This document shows, piece after piece, positions 13,748-21,875 of a stretch of DNA of 34,202 nucleotides. Origin of the DNA: a bacterium (GTDB taxonomy: Bacteria > SZUA-79 > Acidulodesulfobacterales > Acidulodesulfobacteraceae). The position numbers were made by a program, and so were the translations under genes. Position 1 is the first letter of the stretch. Each line of letters opens with the position of its first letter. The stretch lies in the NCBI GenBank assembly GCA_021794475.1, contig JAJYQS010000024.1, forward strand, positions 1 to 34,202. Direction: 5' to 3'. The notes beneath the pieces are model-generated. The model ran no database searches. It was not told the DNA's origin and saw only the letters and a program-made list of their open reading frames with translations.

Positions 13748-14926
13748 ATGAAAAATGATAATTTTGAGAAAATCCTGATTTCACACGGCGGCGGCGGAAA
13801 AGAAACATCTGAATTAATAAAAGATATATTATGCAAGCATCTTTCTAATGATATTTTACTGAAAATGGAAGATGCCGCTATTATCTCGCCAAACGGTTCA
13901 AAAAAAATTGCATTTACAACAGATAGTTTCACGGTTACGCCTTTATTTTTTAATGGAGGCGATATAGGTAAGCTGTCTATTGCCGGAACGGTAAACGATT
14001 TATCCGTTATGGGTGCAAAACCGCTATTTTTAAGTTTAAGTTTAATTATAGAAGAGGGATTTTTAATAAGCGATTTGGAAAAAATTATATTATCTATAAA
14101 AGGTGAATTAGAAGTTTCCGGTGCCAAAATTGTCACCGGAGATACAAAAGTTGTACCAAAAGGCAAGGCAGACGGTATTTTTATAAATACATCAGGGATA
14201 GGTGAAGTAATTTATGAAAACTTATCTGCGTCCAATATAAATGACGGCGATATTATAATAGTTTCGGGAGAAATTGGTGATCACGGAGCTTCTATAATGT
14301 CATTAAGGGAAGGGATAGATATAGATACCGGAATAAAAAGCGATTGCGCAAGTTTGTGGAGTATGATAGATGATGTTTTGAAAAATGGATTTAATGTTAA
14401 GGCAATAAGGGACGCTACAAGAGGGGGATTGGCAGCAGTTCTCAATGAATGGGCTGAAAGCTCCAATGTCAATATATTTATAGATGAGGAAGCAATACCT
14501 GTTAAAGATAATGTCAGAGGATTTTGTGAATTCATAGGATTAGATCCTTATCAATTTGCCTGTGAAGGAAGGGTTGTTTTTGCGGTAAGCAATAACGATG
14601 CTGAAAAGCTGCTGAAAGTTCTCAGAGCTAACCCGTTAGGAGAAAAATCGCAAATAATAGGCTGTGCTTCTGTTGAATCCGATGAACCTTATAAATCTTA
14701 TGAATCCGATAGCGGCAGCAACAATAATCATAACATTAATAAGAACAATTGTAAAAACAATAACAACGATAATAATAACAATAATAATAGCGCAGCTAAT
14801 AATGACGATTTATGCGAATTAAAAAATTATCGTAACTTCAATAAAAAAGTTATTATTAAAAATATTTACGGAATCTCAAGATTCTTGGATGTTCCATCAG
14901 GAGAACTTCTTCCGCGTATCTGTTGA
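13748..14926 (+). CDS. hypE: hydrogenase maturation protein HypE, with Asn-rich insertion
   Basis: 392 residues against about 330-350 usually. It opens with ISHGGGGKETSELI and has TTDSFTVTPLFFNGGDIGKL, VVSGEIGDHGASIM-like IVSGEIGDHGASIM and RDATRGGLAAVLNEWA, all standard for this PurM-like enzyme. The C-terminus ends in PRIC, whose Cys carries the thiocarboxamide that HypE dehydrates to cyanide for the iron ligands. Residues about 318-355 are a run of Asn with some Lys, Asp and Ser, encoded by AAT/AAC repeats, inserted between the ATP-binding core and the tail. The tail is intact and in frame, so the protein is probably active. The start lies in an AAT-repeat tract without a visible Shine-Dalgarno sequence. 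Confidence 0.96.
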   Translation: MKNDNFEKILISHGGGGKETSELIKDILCKHLSNDILLKMEDAAIISPNGSKKIAFTTDSFTVTPLFFNGGDIGKLSIAGTVNDLSVMGAKPLFLSLSLIIEEGFLISDLEKIILSIKGELEVSGAKIVTGDTKVVPKGKADGIFINTSGIGEVIYENLSASNINDGDIIIVSGEIGDHGASIMSLREGIDIDTGIKSDCASLWSMIDDVLKNGFNVKAIRDATRGGLAAVLNEWAESSNVNIFIDEEAIPVKDNVRGFCEFIGLDPYQFACEGRVVFAVSNNDAEKLLKVLRANPLGEKSQIIGCASVESDEPYKSYESDSGSNNNHNINKNNCKNNNNDNNNNNNSAANNDDLCELKNYRNFNKKVIIKNIYGISRFLDVPSGELLPRIC

Positions 14927-14978
14927 AAATAGCAAATAAAAATAAAAGTATTTTAGTTATTAATAATGCAGTTGTTAT

Positions 14979-15024
14979 TTATTTATTTATTAATTAATTA
15001 ATTAATAAATAAATAATTTTTTTT
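14979..15024 (+). terminator. 38-bp perfect A/T palindrome plus T8, possible terminator
   Basis: Arms 14979-14997 and 14998-15016 are perfect complements composed only of A and T, followed by eight T at 15017-15024. It lies 52 bp after hypE. RNA stems of A-U alone are weak, so it may instead be a cruciform-prone site, but the position and T-tract fit an intrinsic terminator. Confidence 0.4.
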
Positions 15025-15171
15025 ATTATATTTTATCAGTGTTCATTGCATTATTATATATATCTCTTGATATATATTTCCGGCGCATTGTATTTTAATG
15101 TTATATATGGACAGGGTATGATATAAAACGAAAAGTTTTAATTCTAATATTTTTAATTTTTATTAAATCAA

Positions 15172-17817
15172 ATGATTAAACGAGCAGTAATAAATATAAC
15201 GGGAATTGTCCAGGGGGTCGGATTTAGACCTTTTATATATAGACTTTCTCAAAAGTATTCTGTAAACGGATATATAATTAATAATATTTCCGGTGTAAAA
15301 ATTGAAGCTGAAGCAGATGAGAAGAAATTAAATAATTTTATTAACGATATTTATGCTAATAAACCTTCACTGGCAGTAATTTACGATATTGATTATATTT
15401 ACGAAGAACCTTCAGGATTTAATAATTTTTCAATACTTGAATCGACAAATAATATTCAAAAGACGGTTCAAATCAGAAAAGCCGCTGTTTCGCCTGATAT
15501 TGCTACCTGCGATAATTGTATATCGGAACTTTTAAACCCTGCAGACAGGAGATTTCTATACCCTTTTATAAATTGCACAGATTGCGGACCGAGGTTTACT
15601 ATAACCAAAAAATTGCCGTATGACAGAGCTAATACTACAATGAATCAATTTGAAATGTGTAATGAATGTCAAGGTGAATACGCCGACCCTTCCAATAGAA
15701 GATTTCATGCTCAACCTAATGCGTGTTTTAATTGCGGACCGGAAATTGAATTTATTGATAAAAACGGCAAACAATATGATAACGATATTTTTAATAAAGT
15801 TGCAGCTCTGATAAAAAACGGCGATATAGTCGGCGTTAAGGGTATTGGAGGATTTCATATAATGTGCGATGCCGCAAACGAGGATGCGGTGAATAGATTA
15901 AGGGTAATAAAAAATCGTCCTGAAAAACCGTTTGCAGTTATGTTCAAAAATATCCCAGAGATATTAAAATATGCGAATGCAACTAAATCTGAAATTGATT
16001 TATTAAACTCAAAAGAAAGACCGATTGTGCTGCTTAAATATCATGGAGGTCTTGCAAAAAATGTAAATTTCGCTCTTACCGCTGTAGGCGCATTTTTGCC
16101 TTATACTCCTATTCAACATATAATTTTTTCAATTGTAAATATACCTATCATAGCAACATCCGGAAATATTTCAGATGAGCCGATAATATCCGATGATAAT
16201 GAAGCAAGGTTAAAACTGGGGCCATTTGTAGATGGTCTATTGATTCACAAACGGCAGATATACCGAAAATGCGATGATTCTGTTATCAAAATCGTTGCTG
16301 TTAATAACTATTATGGTTGTGATAATGATAATAACTATAATAATGATAATAACAATAATAACGATAACAACTACAGTATTGCCTATACTGATACTGATAC
16401 TGATACTGATAACAACTTAAATATACTAAATATAACAATAAGGCGGTCTCGCGGATTTGTTCCTGCTGCGATTAATGTTCCCTGCAGACTAAAAAGAAAT
16501 ATAATCGCAGTCGGTTCAAATCTAAAAAATACGTTTGCTTACGGCATGAAAGACGATGATAAAATTATTTTAAGTCCGCATATAGGAGATTTAACAAATA
16601 TAAATTCATATGATTATTTTTGCAAATGTATTGAAGAAACAATAAGATTTTATGATTTAAAGCCTGATGCTATCGTCAGTGATATGCATCCGGAATATGA
16701 AAGTACGAAATTTGCAGAAGGATTTGCTAAGAAATTTGACATTGTCCATATCAAACTTCAGCATCATAAAGCGCATATAATTTCTTGTATGGCAGAAAAT
16801 TTATTATCTTTAAAACAAGATATTCTCGGAATTTCATGGGACGGAACAGGTTACGGAGAAGACCGGACAATATGGGGAGGAGAGTTTTTTGAAGGTAATT
16901 ATTTAAATCTTGAACATATCGGAAATTTTAAAAAATTTAAACTCATCGGAAGCGAAATGGCTATCAGACAGCCGCAAAGAATTTTTTTAAGCCTTATGTT
17001 TGAAATATTAGGCGAAAAAATTATTGATATGTACGGCAATAATGATAATGATAGAAAAGAAATAATTGAAAAAATTACAGGTTTTTCTTCAGAAGAAATT
17101 CGCAAATTATATCATATATGGAAAAACGATATTAATTCGCCTGAAACTTCATCTGTAGGAAGGTTATTTGATGCCGTTGCATGTATGTGCGGTTTTAAAG
17201 GCAAAATTACATATGAAGGGGAGGCTGCCGTATATTTAGAAAATTTAGCATCGTCGCTGCCGGAACTAATGCCGGAATATTTATCAGTTTTGGGCTCAGG
17301 CGGAACAGGCGAATTTTTAAAAAATGAATATACCGAAAAAAGCGGCAAGTATAAATATAATTATAGCATCGTCTACGCTAATAATACATTTACTGATAAA
17401 ATTAATATTAAAAATACAAATTCTAATTTTATAATTGATTGGAGTCCTATAATTTTAAATATTTTTGATGAACTTATCGAATTAAAGAAAAAATTAAATA
17501 AAAATAATACTGAATTATATAGCAATAACAATAATAATACTAACGGCAATGACGACAGCAGCAATAATAGCGCAAATTTAAATATTATAGCTTACAAATT
17601 TATAAATACTCTGGCTTCAATCGTTATAGATATATCATTATCAACGAAAAAAAAATATATTTGCTTATCTGGCGGAGTATTTCAGAATAGCATACTTACA
17701 GGTAAATTATATTATGCATTAAAAAAAAGAGGTCTGTCTGTTTTTATAAACCAAAAAGTTCCGATAAATGACGGAGGTATTTCATTAGGTCAAGCTTTCT
17801 ATGGCGGCATTATATAA
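15172..17817 (+). CDS. hypF: carbamoyltransferase HypF, with two Asn-rich insertions
   Basis: 881 residues against about 750-800 usually. The N-terminal acylphosphatase domain has VQGVGFRPFIYRLS. Two zinc fingers follow, CDNCISELL...CTDCGPRF and CNECQGEY...CFNCGPEI. Next is the YrdC-like domain (VGVKGIGGFHIMCDA and PEKPFAVM) and then the Kae1-like domain (VSDMHPEYEST, LQHHKAHIISCMAE, SWDGTGYGEDRTIWGGEF). HypF turns carbamoyl phosphate and ATP into carbamoyl-adenylate and loads HypE Cys. Insertion 1 (about residues 379-422) is Asn/Asp-rich and includes four ACTGAT units (16387-16410) encoding Thr-Asp repeats. Insertion 2 (about 777-804) is Asn-rich. Both lie between conserved blocks and keep the frame. 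Confidence 0.96.
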   Translation: MIKRAVINITGIVQGVGFRPFIYRLSQKYSVNGYIINNISGVKIEAEADEKKLNNFINDIYANKPSLAVIYDIDYIYEEPSGFNNFSILESTNNIQKTVQIRKAAVSPDIATCDNCISELLNPADRRFLYPFINCTDCGPRFTITKKLPYDRANTTMNQFEMCNECQGEYADPSNRRFHAQPNACFNCGPEIEFIDKNGKQYDNDIFNKVAALIKNGDIVGVKGIGGFHIMCDAANEDAVNRLRVIKNRPEKPFAVMFKNIPEILKYANATKSEIDLLNSKERPIVLLKYHGGLAKNVNFALTAVGAFLPYTPIQHIIFSIVNIPIIATSGNISDEPIISDDNEARLKLGPFVDGLLIHKRQIYRKCDDSVIKIVAVNNYYGCDNDNNYNNDNNNNNDNNYSIAYTDTDTDTDNNLNILNITIRRSRGFVPAAINVPCRLKRNIIAVGSNLKNTFAYGMKDDDKIILSPHIGDLTNINSYDYFCKCIEETIRFYDLKPDAIVSDMHPEYESTKFAEGFAKKFDIVHIKLQHHKAHIISCMAENLLSLKQDILGISWDGTGYGEDRTIWGGEFFEGNYLNLEHIGNFKKFKLIGSEMAIRQPQRIFLSLMFEILGEKIIDMYGNNDNDRKEIIEKITGFSSEEIRKLYHIWKNDINSPETSSVGRLFDAVACMCGFKGKITYEGEAAVYLENLASSLPELMPEYLSVLGSGGTGEFLKNEYTEKSGKYKYNYSIVYANNTFTDKINIKNTNSNFIIDWSPIILNIFDELIELKKKLNKNNTELYSNNNNNTNGNDDSSNNSANLNIIAYKFINTLASIVIDISLSTKKKYICLSGGVFQNSILTGKLYYALKKRGLSVFINQKVPINDGGISLGQAFYGGII

Positions 17818-17855
17818 GTAAATCAATAAAATAGCGAGAATAAATAAATTATAAC

Positions 17856-17881
17856 ATAATAAAAAATATATTTTTTATTAT
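17856..17881. terminator. 26-bp A/T palindrome between convergent genes
   Basis: ATAATAAAAAATA is followed directly by its perfect complement, giving a hairpin with an A-run on one side and a T-run on the other. It lies 39 bp after hypF and 122 bp after the end of the oppositely oriented protease gene. That is the expected place and form of a bidirectional terminator, though the stem has no G or C. Confidence 0.45.
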
Positions 17882-18002
17882 AAAAGTAAATATTTTGAGT
17901 GATAATAATAATGATTATGGCAATGATGGATGTATTTGGAAAAAATTAGAACACGCGGTAAACAATATGTGGCAAATCTGGTATTAAATCAGCTGCTGCT
18001 TA

Positions 18003-18473
18003 TTATTGCAATGGTATAATATTAAATGACTTAAGTTCTTTTAAAATATCATCTGCGACTGACGAAATGCAAAGCTTTAAAGGCTCCGTCAGCTCCATAG
18101 ATACATTGTCGCAGTTTTGGGGCACAACCGCAAAAAATATTAACTTTGGAGTAAATCCTGTAAGACCGCACATAGTTATAACATCAATAAATTCTACCTC
18201 ATGTGCTGTTTTTTTCATAAGATTTGCAGGTAGGTCATCATCGTGAAATTTGTAAATGCTGCCCGGCTTATCATCGGTTTTAAGCGCATCTATAATTATT
18301 GCAGTTTCTAGATTCAATATTGTATCAAGCAATCCGTACCCCATTGTGCTGCCGTCTATCAGCTGAACTTCGGCAGAATTAAATGAATAATTCTTATTAA
18401 GAAAATTTATTACATGGACGCCAAACCCTTCGTCCTGCAGCAATATATTCCCTATTCCGATGACTCCTACCAT
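18003..18473 (-). CDS. hyaD: [NiFe]-hydrogenase maturation protease (HyaD/HybD type)
   Basis: 156 residues, normal length. It begins GVIGIGNILLQDEGFGVHVI, where the Glu after Asp is the first nickel-sensing ligand. A central Asp lies in IIIDALKTDD, and His in KTAHEVEFID supplies the third. The enzyme checks that nickel is in place and then cuts the large-subunit C-terminus after the DPCxxCxxH motif. The matching large subunit in this operon has a 15-residue tail to remove. It is the last gene of the leftward structural operon and ends facing hypF. The exact paralogue name (HyaD, HybD, HupD) is a choice of convenience. Confidence 0.93.
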   Translation of the reverse strand: MVGVIGIGNILLQDEGFGVHVINFLNKNYSFNSAEVQLIDGSTMGYGLLDTILNLETAIIIDALKTDDKPGSIYKFHDDDLPANLMKKTAHEVEFIDVITMCGLTGFTPKLIFFAVVPQNCDNVSMELTEPLKLCISSVADDILKELKSFNIIPLQ

Positions 18474-18574
18474 TTTAACTTTTTGTATTAATTTAAAGTT
18501 GAATTATATAAAATTTAATTTTAATTGTATTTATTTTACTTTATATTTATTTATCTATCCTGTACATTTATAAT

Positions 18575-18907
18575 TCAATTTTTTTTTATAACACAGGGGG
18601 CAAATTTTACTTTATCATTTAAATCACCTATCCCTGAAATATCAAGGATATCTTCTCTTGATGAGTTAAAAAAATTAGTTTTTAATATTTCTCCTGTTTT
18701 AAAACAGTAATAAATTTTTTGAGCCTTAAATTTTCTATATAGAGCATATTCTTCAATATCAACGCGGGCGCCGGAAAAGACAAGCGATCCGCAATTTTCA
18801 AAAAACTCGCTATAATTATTATAGTCTTCTTTTTTTAAATTTTCATCGTAAGAACTATTTTCTTTAAGACTGTAATAAATATATCCTGCTATTATATTTT
18901 TCTCCAT
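18575..18907 (-). CDS. hypothetical protein in the hydrogenase operon
   Basis: 110 residues, acidic and Tyr/Asn-rich, with no signal peptide or membrane span. Visible segments are AGYIYYSLKENSSYDENLKK, CGSLVFSGARVDIEEYALY and AQKIYYCFKTGEILKTNF. There are three Cys, not in a metal-binding pattern. I recognise no family. It sits between the cytochrome b gene and the protease, same strand, with spacers of 297 and 101 bp. Position suggests an accessory maturation or assembly role, which is inference only. No strong Shine-Dalgarno sequence precedes the ATG, yet the frame is uninterrupted and has protein-like composition. Confidence 0.6.
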   Translation of the reverse strand: MEKNIIAGYIYYSLKENSSYDENLKKEDYNNYSEFFENCGSLVFSGARVDIEEYALYRKFKAQKIYYCFKTGEILKTNFFNSSREDILDISGIGDLNDKVKFAPCVIKKN

Positions 18908-19204
18908 TTTTATTCTTTGATATTTTGATATGTTTGTATTTTCTGTTGCATAATTTTTTTTTCAAAATAGCTAATATGTTATTAATATGTCATTATCGGT
19001 GTACCAATGTACTATTCTTATACATTATATCATTGTATCATTGATAAGTGATAAATATCAATTTGAAGCTGCGGTTTTTGCGGTTGTGTTGTTGCTATAT
19101 AAAAAAATATTAGAATATTGAATCGTCTTTCAGAATAAATAATTATAAATAATTTTGAACAGTTTCGAAAATGATAAAATAAATATCATATTATTATCAC
19201 TATA

Positions 19205-19984
19205 TTAGTCTGTGTCATCTTCTTTTAAGTTATCCCTTGAATATTTATAGCCGCCAAACGGAATCAATATATCGCCTTCTTTCCATACAATAGAACGCCA
19301 CACTTCTATATAAATATGGTAAAATATAAATATTATAATTAACCATGTTATAAACAAATGTGTTAACGTTACCCCTGTTAATCCGCCAAAGACCCATAGT
19401 GTCCAGTCTGTACAAATGTGAAGCATAGCCGGCCACCATGCGCCTACCGCAGATGTTCCGGTAAAAGAAGCAACATACATTTGAAAACCGGTTGCCATTT
19501 GCAATAAAAGCAGAAGATGAAAAAAAGTAAATATAATTGCATTAAGAGGGTCTTGATATTTGCCGGTTTCCGGTTTATTTTTCAGGGTAAAATAATGCTT
19601 AATCATCTTGTACATTTCATTAATTTTATTTCCGAAAGGCAAAAAACTTTTATATAAAGGTTCTTTTGTAGAAAAAAAGGCTAGATAAAGCCACGCAAAA
19701 AATGACACGTCGATCAGCACCGCACCTATAAAATGGAATTCACGCATCCACGTCATTATAAATGCCTGATAAGTTTCTCCGGAATTTAGTACGCCGCTTA
19801 CGGGAGAATCCGCCTGCGTCGGGGTTTTGCCGAATATCAGAAAGGGATATGCTATATACATGCCTGTGATTATTTGATTTATTATAGATAGAAAAAGCGT
19901 CCAGTGTATAATTCTTTTAATTACGGTCATTCTATGAACAACTTTTAAATCTGAATCGTTTCCAGAACTGTTTATATTTCCCAT
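19205..19984 (-). CDS. hyaC: [NiFe]-hydrogenase cytochrome b subunit
   Basis: 259 residues; HyaC/CybH family members are about 220-260. GAGGA lies 7 nt before the ATG. Four or more membrane spans carry His residues placed as heme b ligands: KRIIHWTLFLS, REFHFIGAVLID, FTFFHLLLLLQMATGFQM and HLFITWLIIIFIFYHIYIEVW, with MLHICTDW between. The protein anchors the periplasmic hydrogenase and passes electrons from the small subunit's distal cluster to quinone. The gene follows the large subunit by 162 bp. That spacer contains a pentanucleotide repeat. Confidence 0.92.
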   Translation of the reverse strand: MGNINSSGNDSDLKVVHRMTVIKRIIHWTLFLSIINQIITGMYIAYPFLIFGKTPTQADSPVSGVLNSGETYQAFIMTWMREFHFIGAVLIDVSFFAWLYLAFFSTKEPLYKSFLPFGNKINEMYKMIKHYFTLKNKPETGKYQDPLNAIIFTFFHLLLLLQMATGFQMYVASFTGTSAVGAWWPAMLHICTDWTLWVFGGLTGVTLTHLFITWLIIIFIFYHIYIEVWRSIVWKEGDILIPFGGYKYSRDNLKEDDTD

Positions 19985-20120
19985 AACAATATCCTCAATT
20001 ATTTTTATTAATCAAACAAAATTAATAACTACATTAAGTTAAATAATTTAACTCGCTATCTATCAGAAATATACATTTCTGTTGTTATATTGATAGAAAT
20101 TAAATATCTTTCTTATCTGC

Positions 20121-20160
20121 CTTATCTTATCTTATCTTATCTTATCTTATCTTATCTTAT
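20121..20160. repeat. pentanucleotide microsatellite, 8 x CTTAT
   Basis: Eight uninterrupted CTTAT units. Read on the minus strand they are TAAGATAAG..., and the last codons and TAA stop of the hydrogenase large subunit lie inside them (stop at 20149-20147). Most of the array is in the spacer before the cytochrome b gene. Confidence 0.95.
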
Positions 20161-21832
20161 ATTTTTTTACTTCTTTAGTCTTAGGGTCGATTATATGAAC
20201 CCCGCATGCTATGCATGGGTCAAACGAATGAACCGTCCTTAAAATTTCTAAAGGTTGAGATAAATTAGCAAGTTTTACTCCTATTAAAGATTCTTCATAA
20301 GCGCCCCGCTGATTAAACGCATCTCTCGGCGACCCGTTCCATGTTGACGGAACAACAATTTGATAATGATTAATCATCTTATTTTTTATGCTTACCCAGT
20401 GTCCCACTGCGCCTCTTGGAGCAGCATCGAGACCAATGCCGATGATTTCTTTATCGGGCATTTCATAATTTGTCCAAGTAGTCTGGTCTATAGCCATATT
20501 TTTTATTAATTCCATAGTCCACGGTTCAAGAGCATCGGCTAAATATTTTGCTTCAATAGCCCTTGCAGCCGTTCTGCCTAATGTTGAAAATAGAGCGCTT
20601 ACCGGCATATTGGAAGTTTTCAGCACATAATCGACTAATGATTTGATTTGCTTATTACCTTTAGCATAAGCGACAAGAGTTCTTGCAAGCGGACCGACTT
20701 CCATAGGTTTATTTTCATATCTTGGAGCCTTTAACCAACTGTATTTACCTTTTTCCTGAACGCTGCCGTCTTTCTTTAAACCCGTATATTCAGGATCTGT
20801 AATACCGACGGTAGGATTTAAACCGACTTTCTCATCGGGATATTTATACCATGAATGTGTTACAAATTCGGTTATATTTTTTTCATTTACATCGTGAACT
20901 TTTGATAAATCTCTATTAAAAATCACCCCTCTGTCTAAATAAAAATTATTTGGGTCTTCATCGTCAGTCTGAGGAAAACCGCCGTATGCCAGATAATTTT
21001 TTAATCCTCCGCCGATGCCTGCAATTGCCTCTTCTTTATAATATTTAGCGGCAAGCAGAATGTCTGGAATATATGCGTTATTGATAAAATCTGTTATTTT
21101 GCGCGTTCTGAAAAGTATGTCGTCCATTCTTTGCGGATTCAGTAAATCTGCAACTACCGAAATTCCGCCTACGACTATAGTTTGGGAATGCGGGTCTTTA
21201 GAACCCAAAATCGCTATTATCTGAGCAGGAATTCTTAAAACATCAAGATTATCTAAATAATGCGACGCTATTAAAAGATTTCCTTCAGGCGGTAATTTAT
21301 ATGCCGGATTTCCCCAGTACCCATTCGCAAAAGGTCCGAGCTGACCGGATGAAACAAATGATTTTAAGCGTTTTTTTACATCTTCAAATCTTGCCAAACT
21401 TGCATTATAAGGATTATCAGTGTATGCATAAGCTAAGTCCATTGCTTTTTTAGGGTCGGCATCAAGAGCAGAAACAATATCAACCCAGTCAAACCCGGCT
21501 AATTGATAAAAATGAATCATATGGTCCTGAACAAATTGAGCGCCTTTTAAAATATTTCTAGCTAATCTTGCATTCTTTGGAGGATGAATGCCGAGAGCAT
21601 TTTCTATTGCCCATGTTGCAGTTTCATAATGAGTATATGTACAGACTCCGCAAATTCTTTGCGCGAATAAACCTGCGTCTTCAGGAGCTCTGCCCTGAAG
21701 TATCAGTTCAATTCCTCTAAACAGTGTTGCCGAAGAGTATGCATCGCTTATTGTATCTCCGTTCATTTCTACTTCAATTCTTAAATGACCTTCTATCCTT
21801 GTAATCGGGTCAACTATTATTCGTTTAGACAT
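20147..21832 (-). CDS. hyaB: [NiFe]-hydrogenase large subunit
   Basis: 561 residues, normal length. GAGGA lies 6 nt ahead of the ATG. The N-terminal nickel pair is in RICGVCTYTH (Cys61, Cys64) and the C-terminal pair in DPCIACGVH (Cys540, Cys543, His546). Together they hold the Ni-Fe(CN)2CO site. The 15 residues after His546 (IIDPKTKEVKKYKIR) form the tail removed by the protease. DPITRIEGHLRIEVE near the start is the group 1 signature. The protein oxidises H2 and is co-exported with the small subunit. Its final Lys-Ile-Arg and stop codon are encoded by the CTTAT repeat. It starts 43 bp after the small-subunit gene. Confidence 0.97.
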   Translation of the reverse strand: MSKRIIVDPITRIEGHLRIEVEMNGDTISDAYSSATLFRGIELILQGRAPEDAGLFAQRICGVCTYTHYETATWAIENALGIHPPKNARLARNILKGAQFVQDHMIHFYQLAGFDWVDIVSALDADPKKAMDLAYAYTDNPYNASLARFEDVKKRLKSFVSSGQLGPFANGYWGNPAYKLPPEGNLLIASHYLDNLDVLRIPAQIIAILGSKDPHSQTIVVGGISVVADLLNPQRMDDILFRTRKITDFINNAYIPDILLAAKYYKEEAIAGIGGGLKNYLAYGGFPQTDDEDPNNFYLDRGVIFNRDLSKVHDVNEKNITEFVTHSWYKYPDEKVGLNPTVGITDPEYTGLKKDGSVQEKGKYSWLKAPRYENKPMEVGPLARTLVAYAKGNKQIKSLVDYVLKTSNMPVSALFSTLGRTAARAIEAKYLADALEPWTMELIKNMAIDQTTWTNYEMPDKEIIGIGLDAAPRGAVGHWVSIKNKMINHYQIVVPSTWNGSPRDAFNQRGAYEESLIGVKLANLSQPLEILRTVHSFDPCIACGVHIIDPKTKEVKKYKIR

Positions 21833-21875
21833 ATAAGTTCCTCATTATAATTTCAATTTCATTATTTTTTTATCT

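Noticed and set aside
13576-14166. 196-codon leftward frame opposite hypE
   Set aside because: It is the antisense of hypE plus AAT repeats, giving runs of Ile, Leu and Tyr.
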